From contig NW_027414678.1 of the NCBI RefSeq assembly GCF_964106895.1, forward strand, positions 310,001 through 374,000: a DNA stretch of 64,000 nt, given 5' to 3'. Under the pieces are notes generated by a model, which was not told the DNA's origin, ran no database searches, and saw only the letters and a program-made list of their open reading frames with translations. Made by a program: the position numbers and the translations under genes. The stretch comes from Numenius arquata. Its lineage: Eukaryota > Chordata > Aves > Charadriiformes > Scolopacidae. This document shows positions 1 to 9,686 of the stretch, piece by piece (within the stretch, counting starts at the first letter, position 1; each line of letters begins with the position of its first letter).

Positions 1-55
1 AGATCTACACCCAAGGCTGTAGCCGGAATAACTCTTGCTTGTTTTCAAGGTCTCT

Positions 56-237
56 GGGAACTACTTGCATTGCTACCCAGACTTTGGGGCTGTGGGCTTT
101 CCTGGCCACTCTATCCTCAAAAGCACCTTTTGTTCACTTTCTCCCAGCACCGGCCTCCAAAAATTCCAAACGTCCTGGCCTGGTTCCCACACCCAAGGTG
201 GCAGGCAGAACAACTCTTGCTTTCTTTCAAGGTGTCT
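56..237 (+). repeat. Monomer class ag (representative)
   Basis: This 182 bp monomer has the a-type middle (ccaaaaattccaaacgtcct) but continues with tcccacacccaaggtggc and the variant ggcaggcag instead of ggcagccag. It is followed almost always by a monomer that opens gtgtctggaaactactagc. It usually carries gctaccc instead of gccaccc near its start. It sits after class e in the order e-ag-g-c, for example at 2418, 8.8 kb, 9.8 kb, 12.6 kb, 15.3 kb, 18.2 kb, 18.9 kb, 34.2 kb, 39.6 kb and 44.9 kb. It is a derivative of class a, best explained as a subfamily fixed by HOR amplification. Confidence 0.9.
103..108. other. TGGCCA site present about once per monomer
   Basis: The conserved front block contains TGGCCA (MscI/BalI) in tttcctggccactct. 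It is lost in b-type fronts (tctgaccac) and in d-type fronts (tcctcgccac). A digest should therefore give a ladder of multiples of about 182 bp, with the missing rungs set by the class order. Confidence 0.85.
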
Positions 238-417
238 GGAAACTACTAGCATTGCTACCCAGACTTTGGGGCTGCGGGCTTTCCTGGCCACTCTATCCAC
301 AAAAGCACCTTTTGTTCACTTTTTCCCAACACCGGCCTCCAATATGCTGATCGTCCTGGCCTGGCTCCCAAAACCAAGGTAGCAGCCAGAACAACTCTTG
401 CTTTTTTTAAAGTCTCT
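238..417 (+). repeat. Monomer class g (representative)
   Basis: This 180 bp monomer is marked by aatatgctgatcgtcctgg, then cccaaaaccaaggtagcagc and the tail ctttttttaaagtctctggg. The next monomer is nearly always class c beginning with attgtcacccagagtttgg. The g-to-c pair behaves as a linked dimer across the window. Its shorter length comes from the caaaaccaagg segment and the aaag tail. Confidence 0.9.
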
Positions 418-601
418 GGGAACTACTTGCATTGTCACCCAGAGTTTGGGGCTGCGGGCTTTCCTGGCCACTCTGTCCTCACAAGCAACTTTTTTCTTTA
501 TCATTTTCCTGCACCGGGCCATAAAAATTCCTGCCGTCAGGAGCTGATTCCAACAACCAAGGTGGCAGCCAGAACATCTTTAGATTTTTAGGAACTCCTC
601 T
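418..601 (+). repeat. Monomer class c (representative)
   Basis: This 184 bp monomer, the longest common class, has ctctgtcctcacaagcaac, then ttctttatcattttcctgc, gggccataaaaattcctg and the tail atctttagatttttagg leading into aactcctctggg or aattcctctggg. It contains a perfect 5 bp dyad (TCCTG/CAGGA, 4-base loop) at 529-542. The aattcc form of the tail creates an EcoRI site (GAATTC) that recurs at HOR unit starts. With class d it belongs to a distinct tail lineage (ttaggaactcctct), where most other classes have ttcaaggtctct. Confidence 0.92.
529..542. other. Perfect 5 bp dyad in class c monomers
   Basis: TCCTG and CAGGA are perfect reverse complements around the four bases ccgt. The loop varies (ccgt or tcgt) between copies while both arms stay intact in the copies I checked, for example near 2,168, 8,528 and 32,313. 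It recurs in each ordinary class c monomer, dozens of times in the window. Hairpin formation in the cell is inference. Confidence 0.7.
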
Positions 602-964
602 GGGAACTACTTGCATTGCCACCCAGACTTTGGGGCTGCGGCTTTCCTGGCCACTCTATCCACAAAAGCACCTTTTGTTGACTTTCTCCCAGCACCGGCC
701 TCCAAAAATTCCAAACGTCCTGGCCTGGTTCCCACACCCAAGGTGGCAGGCAGAACAACTCTTGCTTTCTTTCAAGGTGTCTGGAAACTACTAGCATTGC
801 TACCCAGACTTTGGGGCAACGGGCTTTCCTGGCCACTCTATCCACAAAAGCACCTTTTGTTCACTTTATCCCAGCACCGGCCTCCACAATTCCAAACGTC
901 CTGGCCTGGCTCCTACAACCCAAGGTGGCAGCCAGAACACCTCCTGCTTCTTTTGAACGTCTCT

Positions 965-1145
965 CGGAACTACTTGCATTGGCACCCAGACTTCGGGTCT
1001 GTGGGCTTTTCTGACCACTCTATCCTCAAATGCACCTTTTTTTCACTTTTTCCCAGCACCGGACCCCAATATGCCGACCATCCTGGCCTGGCTCCCACAG
1101 CCAAGGTGGCAGCCAGAACAACTCTAGCTTTCTTTCAAGGTCTCT
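965..1145 (+). repeat. Monomer class b (representative)
   Basis: This 181 bp monomer is marked by accccaatatgccgaacatc (gaccatc in this copy) and cccacagccaaggtggcag. Many copies have a diverged front, ttggcacccagacttcgggg and gcttttctgaccactct, which removes the TGGCCA site found in most monomers. A subset has cagcaacggacccc in place of cagcaccggacccc; I saw this at about 22.5, 25.0, 32.8, 37.7, 43.0, 51.6 and 57.2 kb. Those copies share their HOR position, directly before class f. Confidence 0.92.
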
Positions 1146-1328
1146 GGGAACTACTTGCCTTGCCACACAGACTTTGGGGCTGCGGGCTTTCCTGGCCACT
1201 CTATCTTCAAAAGCACCTTTTTCTTTATTATATTCCTGCACCGGGTCATAAAAATTCCGACCTACAGAAGCTGATTCCCACAACCAAGAATGCCGCCAAA
1301 ACACCTTTGGATTATTAGGAACTCCTCT
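1146..1328 (+). repeat. Monomer class d (representative)
   Basis: This 183 bp monomer has ttctttattatattcctgca, gggtcataaaaattccgac, ctacagaagctgattccc, then aatgccgccaaaacaccttt and the tail ggattattaggaactcctct. It is related to class c in its middle and tail but clearly separate. Its front often reads ttgccttgcc and tttcctcgccac. It occurs as a tandem pair (d d) inside module Y, for example at about 30.9-31.3, 36.0-36.4, 49.8-50.2, 55.5-55.8 and 63.1-63.5 kb. Confidence 0.92.
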
Positions 1329-2237
1329 GGGAACTACTTGCATTGGCACCCAGACTTTGGGGCTGTGGGCTTTCCTGGCCACTCTATCCTCACAAGCACC
1401 TTTTGTTCACTTTCTCCCAGCACCGGCCTCCAAAAATTCCAAACGATAGGAGCTGACTCCACAACCCAGGTGGCAGCCAGAACACCTCCTGCTTTCTTTC
1501 AAGGTCTCTGGGAACTACTTGCCTTGCCACCCAGACTTTGGGGCTGCGGGCTTTCCTCGCCACTCTATCTTGAAAAGCACATTTTTCTTTATTATATTCC
1601 TGCACCGGGTCATAAAAATTCCGACCTACAGAAGCTGATTCCCACAACCAAGAATGCCGCCAAAACACCTTTGGATTATTAGGAACTCCTCTGGGAACTA
1701 CTTGCATTGCCACCCAGACTTTGGGGCTGCGGCTTTCCTGGCCACTCTATCCTCAAAAGCACCTTTTGTTCACTTTCTCTCAGCACCGGCCTCCAAAAAT
1801 TCCAAACGTCCTGGCCTGGCTCCTACAACCCAGGTGGCAGCCAGAACACCTCCTGCTTTTTTTAAAGTCTCTGGGAACTACTTGCATTGCCACCCAGACT
1901 TCGGGGCTGTGGGCTTTTCTGACCACTCTATCGTCAAAAGAACCTTTTTTTCACTTTTTCCCAGCACCGGACCCCAATATGCCGAACATCCTGGCCTGGC
2001 TCCCACAGCCAAGGTGGCAGCCAGAACAACTCTTGCTTTCTTTCAAGGTCTCTGGGAACTACTTGCATTGCCACCCAGAATTTGGGGCTGCGGGCTTTCC
2101 TGGCCACTCTGTCCTCACAAGAACGGTTTTTCTTTATCATTTTCCTGCACCGGGCCATAAAAATTCCTGTCGTCAGGAGCTGACTCCAACAACCAAGGTG
2201 GCAGCCAGAACATCTTTAGATTTTTAGGAACTCCTCT

Positions 2238-2417
2238 GGGAACTACTTGCATTGCCACCCAGACTTTGGGGCTGCGGCTTTCCTGGCCACGCTATCCTCA
2301 AAAGCACCTTTTGTTCACTTTTTCCCAGCACCGGCCTCCAATATGAAGAACATCCAGAGCTGAGATCTACACCCAAGGCTGTAGCCGGAATAACTCTTGC
2401 TTGTTTTCAAGGTCTCT
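2238..2417 (+). repeat. Monomer class e (representative)
   Basis: This 180 bp monomer is marked by aatatgaagaacatccagag, then ctgagatctacacccaaggc and tgtagccggaataac with the tail ttgcttgttttcaagg. It carries a BglII site (AGATCT) absent from the other classes except e', and a 5 bp dyad CTACA/TGTAG at 2367-2384. Many copies lack one g in the front (gctgcggctttcc) and have ccacgctat for ccactctat. Some have cagtgctg for cagagctg. Confidence 0.92.
2367..2384. other. 5 bp dyad in class e monomers
   Basis: CTACA and TGTAG are reverse complements around the eight bases cccaaggc. It overlaps the AGATCT site of classes e and e'. It is lost in the e' branch that reads ctactcccaaggtggcatcc, and has a changed right arm where the text reads aatgcggtag. 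It is short and may have no function. Confidence 0.55.
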
Positions 2418-2780
2418 GGGAACTACTTGCATTGCTACCCAGACTTTGGGGCTGTGGGCTTTCCTGGCCACTCTATCCTCAAAAGCACCTTTTGTTCACT
2501 TTCTCCCAGCACCGGCCTCCAAAAATTCCAAACGTCCTGGCCTGGTTCCCACACCCAAGGTGGCAGGCAGAACAACTCTTGCTTTCTTTCAAGGTGTCTG
2601 GAAACTACTAGCATTGCTACCCAGACTTTGGGGCTGCGGGCTTTCCTGGCCACTCTATCCACAAAAGCACCTTTTTTTCACTTTTTCCCAGCACCGGACC
2701 CCAATATGCCGAACATCCTGGCCTGGCTCCCACAGCCAAGGTGGCAGCCAGAACAACTCTTGCTTTCTTTCAAGGTCTCT

Positions 2781-2961
2781 GGGAACTACTTGCATTGCCA
2801 CCCAGACTTTGGGGCTGCGGGCTTTCCTGGCCACTCTATCCTCAAAAGCACCTTTTGTACACTTTATCCCAGCTCCGGCCTCCAATACGCCGAGCGTCCG
2901 GAGCTGAGTCCTACTCCCAAGGTGGCAGCCAGAACAACTCTTACTTTCTTTCAAGGTCTCT
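2781..2961 (+). repeat. Monomer class f (representative)
   Basis: This 181 bp monomer has cttttgtacactttatccc, agctccggcctcc and aatacgccgagcgtccggag, then ctgagtcctactcccaagg and usually the tail aactcttactttctttcaa. A variant reads aatacgccgatcgtccggag with ccccgctcc and caaaaggacc (module X copies). Another reads aatacgcagatcgtccggag (copies before a class c with gtggtctttcc). The variants are position-specific within the HOR. Confidence 0.9.
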
Positions 2962-5900
2962 GGGAACTACTTGCATTGCCACCCAGACTTTGGGGCTGCG
3001 GGCTTTCCTCGCCACTCTATCTTCAAAAGCACCTTTTTTCTTTATTATATTCCTGCACCGGGTCATAAAAATTCCGACCTACAGAAGCTGATTCCCACAA
3101 CCAGAATGCCGCCAAAACACCTTTGGATTATTAGGAACTCCTCTGGGAACAATTTGCATTGCCAGCCAGACTTTGGGGCTGCGGGCTTACCTGGCCACTC
3201 TATCCACAAAAGCACCTTTTGTTCACTTTTTCCCAGCACCGGCCTCCAATATGACGAACATGCAGAGCTGAGATCTACACCCAAGGCTGTAGCCAGAATA
3301 ACTCTTGCTTGTTTTCAAGGTCTCTGGGAACTACTTGCATTGCCACCCAGACTTTGGGGCTGCGGGCTTTCCTGGCCACTCTGTCCTCACAAGCAACTTT
3401 TTTCTTTATCATTTTCCTGCACCGGGCCATAAAAATTCCTGTCGTCAGGAGCTGACTCCAACAACCAAGGTGGCAGCCAGAAGATCTTGAGATTTTTAGG
3501 AACTCCTCTGGGAACTACTTGCATTGCCACCCAGACTTTGGGGCTGCGGCTTTCCTGGCCACGCTATCCTCAAAAGCACCTTTTGTTCACTTTTTCCCAG
3601 CACCGGCCTCCAATATGAAGAACATCCAGAGCTGAGATCTACACCCAAGGCTGTAGCCGGAATAACTCTTGCTTGTTTTCAAGGTCTCTGGGAGCTACTT
3701 GCATTGCCACCAAGACTTTGGGGCTGTGGGCTTTCCTGGCCACTCTATCCTCAAAAGCACCTTTTGTTCACTTTCTCCCAGCACCGGCCTCCAAAAATTC
3801 CAAACGTCCTGGCCTGGCTCCTACAACCCAAGGTGGCAGCCAGACCACCTCCTGCTTCTTTTGAACGTCTCTGGGAACTACTTGCATTGGCACCCAGACT
3901 TCGGGGCTGTGGGCTTTTCTGACCACTCTGTCGTCTAAAGCACCTTTTTTTCACTTTTTACCAGCACCGGACCCCAATATGCCGAACATCCTGGCCTGGC
4001 TCCCACAGCCAAGGTGGCAGCCAGAACAACTCTTGCTTTCTTTCAAGGTCTCTGGGAACTACTTGCCTTGCCACCCAGACTTTGGGGCTGCGGGCTTTCC
4101 TGGCCACTCTATCCTCAAAAGCACCTTTTGTACACTTTATCCCAGCTCCGGCCTCCAATACGCCGAGCGTCCGGAGCTGAGTCCTACTCCCAAGGTGGCA
4201 GTCAGAACAACTCTTACTTTCTTTCAAGGTCTCTGAGAACTACTTGCATTGCCACCCAGACTTTGGGGCTGCGGGCTTTCCTCGCCACTCTATCTTGAAA
4301 AGCACATTTTTGTTTATAATATTCCTGCACCGGGTCATAAAAATTCCGACCTACAGAAGATGATTCCCACAACCAAGAATGCCGGCAAAACACCTTTGGA
4401 TTATTAGGAACTCCTCTGGGAACTACTTGCATTGGCACCCAGACTTTGGGGCTGTGGGCTTTCCTGGCCACTCTATCCTCAAAAGCACCTTTTTTTACTT
4501 TAACCCTGCACCTGACCCCAATATGCCGAACATCCTGGCCTGGCTCCCACAGCCAAGGTGGCAGCCAGAACAACTCTTGCTTTCTTTCAAGGTCTCTGGG
4601 AACTACTTGCATTGCCACCCAGACTTTGGGGCTGCGGGCTTTCCTGGCCACTCTATCCTCAAAAGGACCTTTTGCACACTTTATCCCAGCTCCGGCCTCC
4701 AATACGCAGATCGTCCGGAGCTGAGTCCTACTCCCAAGGTAGCAGCCAGAACAACTCTTGCTTTTTTTAAAGTCTCTGGGAACTACTTGCATTGTCACCC
4801 AGAGTCTGGGGCTGTGGTCTTTCCTGGCCACTCTATCTTCAAAAGCACCTTTTGTTCACTTTCTCCCAGCACCGGCCTCCAAAAATTCCAATCGTCCTGG
4901 CCTGGCTCCTACAACCCAGGTGGCAGCCAGAACACCTCCTGCTTCTTTTGAACGTCTCTGAGAACTACTTGCATTGCCACCCAGACTTTGGGGCTGCGGG
5001 CTTTCCTGGCCACTCTATCCTCAAAAGGACCTTTTGTACACTTTATCCCCGCTCCGGCCTCCAATACGCCGATCGTCCGGAGCTGAGTCCTACTCCCAAG
5101 GTGGCAGCCAGAACAACTCTTACTTTCTTTCAAGGACTCTGGGAACTACTTGCATTGCCACCCAGACTTTGGGGCTGCGGGCTTTCCTGGCCACTCTGTC
5201 CTCACAAGAAACTTTTTTCTTTATCATTTTCCTGCACCGGGCCATAAAAATTCCTGCCGTCAGGAGCTGACTCCAACAACCAAGGTGGCAGCCAGAACAT
5301 CTTTAGAGTTTTAGGAATTCCTCTTGGAACAATTTGCATTGCCACCCAGACTTTGGGGCTGCGGGCTTACCTGGCCACTCTATCGTCAAAAGCACCTTTT
5401 GTTCTCTTTCTCCCAGCACCGGCCTCCAAAAATTCCAAACGTCCTGGCCTGGCTCCTACAACCCAAGGTGGCAGCCAGAACACCTCCTGCTTCTTTTGAA
5501 CGTCTCTGGGAACTACTTGCATTGGCACCCAGACTTCGGGGCTGTGGGCTTTTCTGACCACTCTATCGTCAAAAGCACCTTTTTTTCACTTTTTACCAGC
5601 ACCGGACCCCAATATGCCGACCATCCTGGCCTGGCTCCCACAGCCAAGGTGGCAGCCAGAACAACTCTTGCTTTCTTTCAAGGTCTCTGGGAACTACTTG
5701 CCTTGCCACCCAGACTTTGGGGCTGCGGGCTTTCCTCGCCACTCTATCTTGAAAAGCACATTTTTCTTTATTATATTCCTGCACCGGGTCATAAAAATTC
5801 CGACCTACAGAAGCTGATTCCCACAACCAAGAATGCCGCCAAAACACCTTTGGATTATTAGGAACTCCTCTGGGAACTACTTGCATTGGCACCCAGACTT

Positions 5901-7140
5901 TGGGGCTGTGGGCTTTCCTGGCCACTCTATCCTCACAAGCACCTTTTGTTCACTTTCTCCCAGCACCGGCCTCCAAAAATTCCAAACGATAGGAGCTGAC
6001 TCCACAACCCAGGTGGCAGCCAGAACACCTCCTGCTTCTTTTGAACGTCTCTGAGAATTACTTGCATTGCCACCCAGACTTTGGGGCTGAGTGCTTTCCT
6101 GACCACTCTATCCACAAAAGCACCTTTTGTTCACTTTTTCCCTGCACCGGCCTCCAATATGAAGAACATCCAGAGCTGAGATCTACACCCAAGGCTGTAG
6201 CCGGAATAACTCTTGCTTGTTTTCAAGGTCTCTGGGAACTACTTGCATTGCTACCCAGACTTTGGGGCTGTGGGCTTTCCTGGCCACGCTATCCTCAAAA
6301 GCACCTTTTGTTCACTTTTTCCCAACACCGGCCTCCAATATGAAGAACATCCGGAGCTGAGTCCTACTCCCAAGGTAGCAGCCAGAACAACTCTTGCTTT
6401 TTTTAAAGTCTCTGGGAACTACTTGCATTGTCACCCAGAGTTTGGGGCTGCGGGCTTTCCTGGCCACTCTGTCCTCACAAGCAACTTTTTTCTTTATCAT
6501 TTTCCTCACCGGGCCATAAAAACTCCTGCCGTCAGGAGCTGACTCCAACAACCAAGGTGGCAGCCAGAACATCTTTAGATTTTTAGGAATTCCTCTTGGA
6601 ACAATTTGCATTGCCACCCAGACTTTGGGGCTGCGGGCTTACCTGGCCACTCTATCGTCAAAAGCACCTTTTGTTCTCTTTCTCCCAGCACCGGCCTCCA
6701 AAAATTCCAATCGTCCTGGCCTGGCTCCTACAACCCAGGTGGCAGCCAGAACACCTCCTGCTTCTTTTGAACGTCTCTGAGAACTACTTGCATTGCCACC
6801 AAGACTTTGGGGCTGCGGGCTTTCCTGGCCACTCTATCCACAAAAGCACCTTTTGTTCACTTTCTCCCAGCACCGGCCTCCAAAAATTCCAAACGATAGG
6901 AGCTGACTCCACAACCCAGGTGGCAGCCAGAACACCTCCTGCTTCTTTTGAACGTCTCTGAGAACTACTTGCATTGCCACCCAGACTTTGGGGCTGAGTG
7001 CTTTCTTGAACACTCTATCCACAAAAGCACCTTTTGTTCACTTTTTCCCAGCACCGGCCTCCAATATGACGAACATCCAGAGCTGAGATCTACTCCCAAG
7101 GTGGCATCCAGAACAACTCTTACTTTCTTTCAAGGACTCT

Positions 7141-7323
7141 GGGAACTACTTGCATTGCCACCCAGACTTTGGGTCTGCGGGCTTTCCTGGCCACTCTATC
7201 CTCAAAAGCACCTTTTGTTCACTTTCTCCCAGCACCGGCCTCCAAAAATTCCAAACGTCCTGGCCTGGCTCCTACAACCCAAGGTGGCAGCCAGAACAAC
7301 TCATACTTTCTTTCAAGGTCTCT
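7141..7323 (+). repeat. Monomer class a (representative)
   Basis: This 183 bp monomer has the middle ccaaaaattccaaacgtcct followed by ggctcctacaacccaaggtg. Shorter copies (180-182 bp) have caacccaggtgg and the tail acctcctgc with cttcttttgaacg or ttttttaaag. It is the most frequent class and is the donor half of several hybrid monomers. Confidence 0.92.
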
Positions 7324-7871
7324 GGGAACTACTTGCATTGCCACCCAGACTTTGGGGCTGCGGGCTTTCCTGGCCACTCTATCCTCAATAGCACCTTTTG
7401 TTCTCTTTCTCCCAGCACCGGCCTCCAAAAATTCCAATCGTCCTGGCCTGGCTCCTACAACCCAAGGCGGTAGCCAGAATAACTCTTGCTTGTTTTCAAG
7501 GTCCCTGGGAGCTACTTGCTTTGCCACCCAGACTTTGGGGCTGCGGGCTTACCTGGCCACTCTATCGTCAAAAGCACCTTTTGTTCACTTTCTCCCAGCA
7601 CCGGCCTCCAAAAATTCCAAACGTCCTGGCCTGGCTCCTACAACCCAAGGTGGCAGCCAGAACAACTCATACTTTCTTTCAAGGTCTCTGGGAACTACTT
7701 GCATTGCCACCCAGACTTTGGGGCTGTGGGCTTTCCTGGCCACTCTATCCTCACAAGCACCTTTTGTTCACTTTCTCCCAGCACCGGCCTCCAAAAATTC
7801 CAATCGTCCTGGCCTGGCTCCTACAACCCAGGTGGCAGCCAGAACACCTCCTGCTTCTTTTGAACGTCTCT

Positions 7872-8052
7872 GAGAACTACTTGCATTGCCACCCAGACTT
7901 TGGGGCTGAGTGCTTTCCTGACCACTCTATCCACAAAAGAACCTTTTGTTCACTTTTTCCCAGCACCGGCCTCCAATATGACGAACATCCAGAGCTGAGA
8001 CCTACACCCAAGGCTGTAGCCAGAATAACTCTTGCTTGTTTTCAAGGTCTCT
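7872..8052 (+). repeat. Monomer class e' (representative)
   Basis: This 181 bp relative of class e has aatatgacgaacatccagag and tgtagccagaataac. Its front is usually ggggctgagtgctttcctga, preceded by the acctcctgc...gaacgtctctgag tail of an a', a or h monomer. One branch has ctgagatctactcccaagg with ggcatccagaac, as near 7.08, 30.5, 35.6, 46.7, 49.4, 55.1 and 62.7 kb. That branch marks one fixed position in module Y. Confidence 0.9.
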
Positions 8053-9686
8053 GGGAGCTACTTGCATTGCCACCCACACTTTGGGGCTGTGGGCTTTCCT
8101 GGCCACTCTATCCTCAAAAGCACCTTTTGTTCACTTTCTCCCAACACCGCCCTCCAATATGCCGATCGTCCTGGCCTGGCTCCCAAAACCAAGGTAACAG
8201 AAAGAACAACTCTTGCTTTTTTTAAAGTCTCTGGGAACTACTTGCATTGCCACCCAGACTTCGGGGCCGTGGGCTTTTCTGACCACTCTATCGTCAAAAG
8301 AACCTTTTTTTCACTTTTTCCCAGCACCGGACCCCAATATGCCGAACATCCTGGCCTGGCTCCCACAGCCAAGGTGGCAGCCAGAACAACTCTTGCTTTC
8401 TTTCAAGGTCTCTGGGAACTACTTGCATTGCCACCCAGAGTTTGGGGCTGCGGGCTTTCCTGGCCACTCTGTCCTCACAAGAACGTTTTTTCTTTATCAT
8501 TTTCCTGCACCGGGCCATAAAAATTCCTGTCGTCAGGAGCTGACTCCAACAACCAAGGTGGCAGCCAGAAGATCTTTAGATTTTTAGGAACTCCTCTGGG
8601 AACTACTTGCATTGCCACCCAGACTTTGGGGCTGCGGCTTTCCTGGCCACGCTATCCTCAAAAGCACCTTTTGTTCACTTTTTCCCAGCACCGGCCTCCA
8701 ATATGAAGAACATCCAGAGCTGAGATCTACACCCAAGGCTGTAGCCGGAATAACTCTTGCTTGTTTTCAAGGTCTCTGGGAACTACTTGCATTGCTACCC
8801 AGACTTTGGGGCTGTGGGCTTTCCTGGCCACTCTATCCTCAAAAGCACCTTTTGTTCACTTTCTCCCAGCACCGGCCTCCAAAAATTCCAAACGTCCTGG
8901 CCTGGTTCCCACACCCAAGGTGGCAGGCAGAACAACTCTTGCTTTCTTTCAAGGTGTCTGGAAACTACTCGCATTGCTACCCAGACTTTGGGGCTGCGGG
9001 CTTTCCTGGCCACTCTATCCACAAAAGCACCTTTTTTTCACTTTTTCCCAGCACCGGACCCCAATATGCCGAACATCCTGGCCTGGCTCCCACAGCCAAG
9101 GTGGCAGCCAGAACAACTATTGCTTTCTTTCAAGGTCTCTGGGAACTACTTGCCTTGCCACCCAGACTTTGGGGCTGCGGGCTTTCCTGGCCACTCTATC
9201 CTCAAAAGCACCTTTTGTTCACTTTCTCCCAGCACCGGCCTCCAAAAATTCCAAACGTCCTGGCCTGGTTCCCACACCCAAGGTGGCAGGCAGAACAACT
9301 CTTGCTTTCTTTCAAGGTGTCTGGAAACTACTAGCATTGCTACCCAGACTTTGGGGCTGCGGGCTTTCCTGGCCACTCTATCCACAAAAGCACCTTTTGT
9401 TCACTTTTTCCCAACACCGGCCTCCAATATGCTGATCGTCCTGGCCTGGCTCCCAAAACCAAGGTAGCAGCCAGAACAACTCTTGCTTTTTTTAAAGTCT
9501 CTGGGAACTACTTGCATTGTCACCCAGAGTTTGGGGCTGCGGGCTTTCCTGGCCACTCTGTCCTCACAAGCAACTTTTTTCTTTATCATTTTCCTGCACC
9601 GGGCCATAAAAATTCCTGTCGTCAGGAGCTGACTCCAACAACCAAGGTGGCAGCCAGAACATCTTTAGATTTTTAGGAACTCCTCT

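Larger units (their letters stand above)
1..9686 (+). repeat. Irregular mosaic part of the array
   Basis: After a partial class e monomer (1-55), the class order is ag g c ag a b d h d a b c e ag b f d e' c e a b f d b f a' f c a b d h e (e/f) c a' h e' a a' a a' e' g' b c e ag b ag g c, which is 53 monomers. No single HOR period holds throughout. Local matches exist: 1.9-2.8 kb recurs 6,360 bp further on at 8.3-9.2 kb, and about 1.0-1.4 kb recurs 9,992 bp further on at 11.0-11.4 kb. The stretch 4.97-6.1 kb matches 29.3-30.4 kb at an offset of 24,334 bp. No genes lie here. Confidence 0.85.

Noticed and set aside
1..6. Window begins exactly at a BglII/Sau3AI-type site (agatct), suggesting a clone or contig end
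   Set aside because: The site occurs in most class e and e' monomers, so this can be chance; nothing else supports a clone boundary.
170..185. Pol III B-box-like ggttcccacacc in class ag
   Set aside because: It lacks the GGTTCGANTCC core and has no A box or terminator at suitable spacing.
31..230. Bacterial or phage origin of the sequence
   Set aside because: There are no genes over 64 kb, and HOR satellite organisation of this size is a eukaryotic feature.
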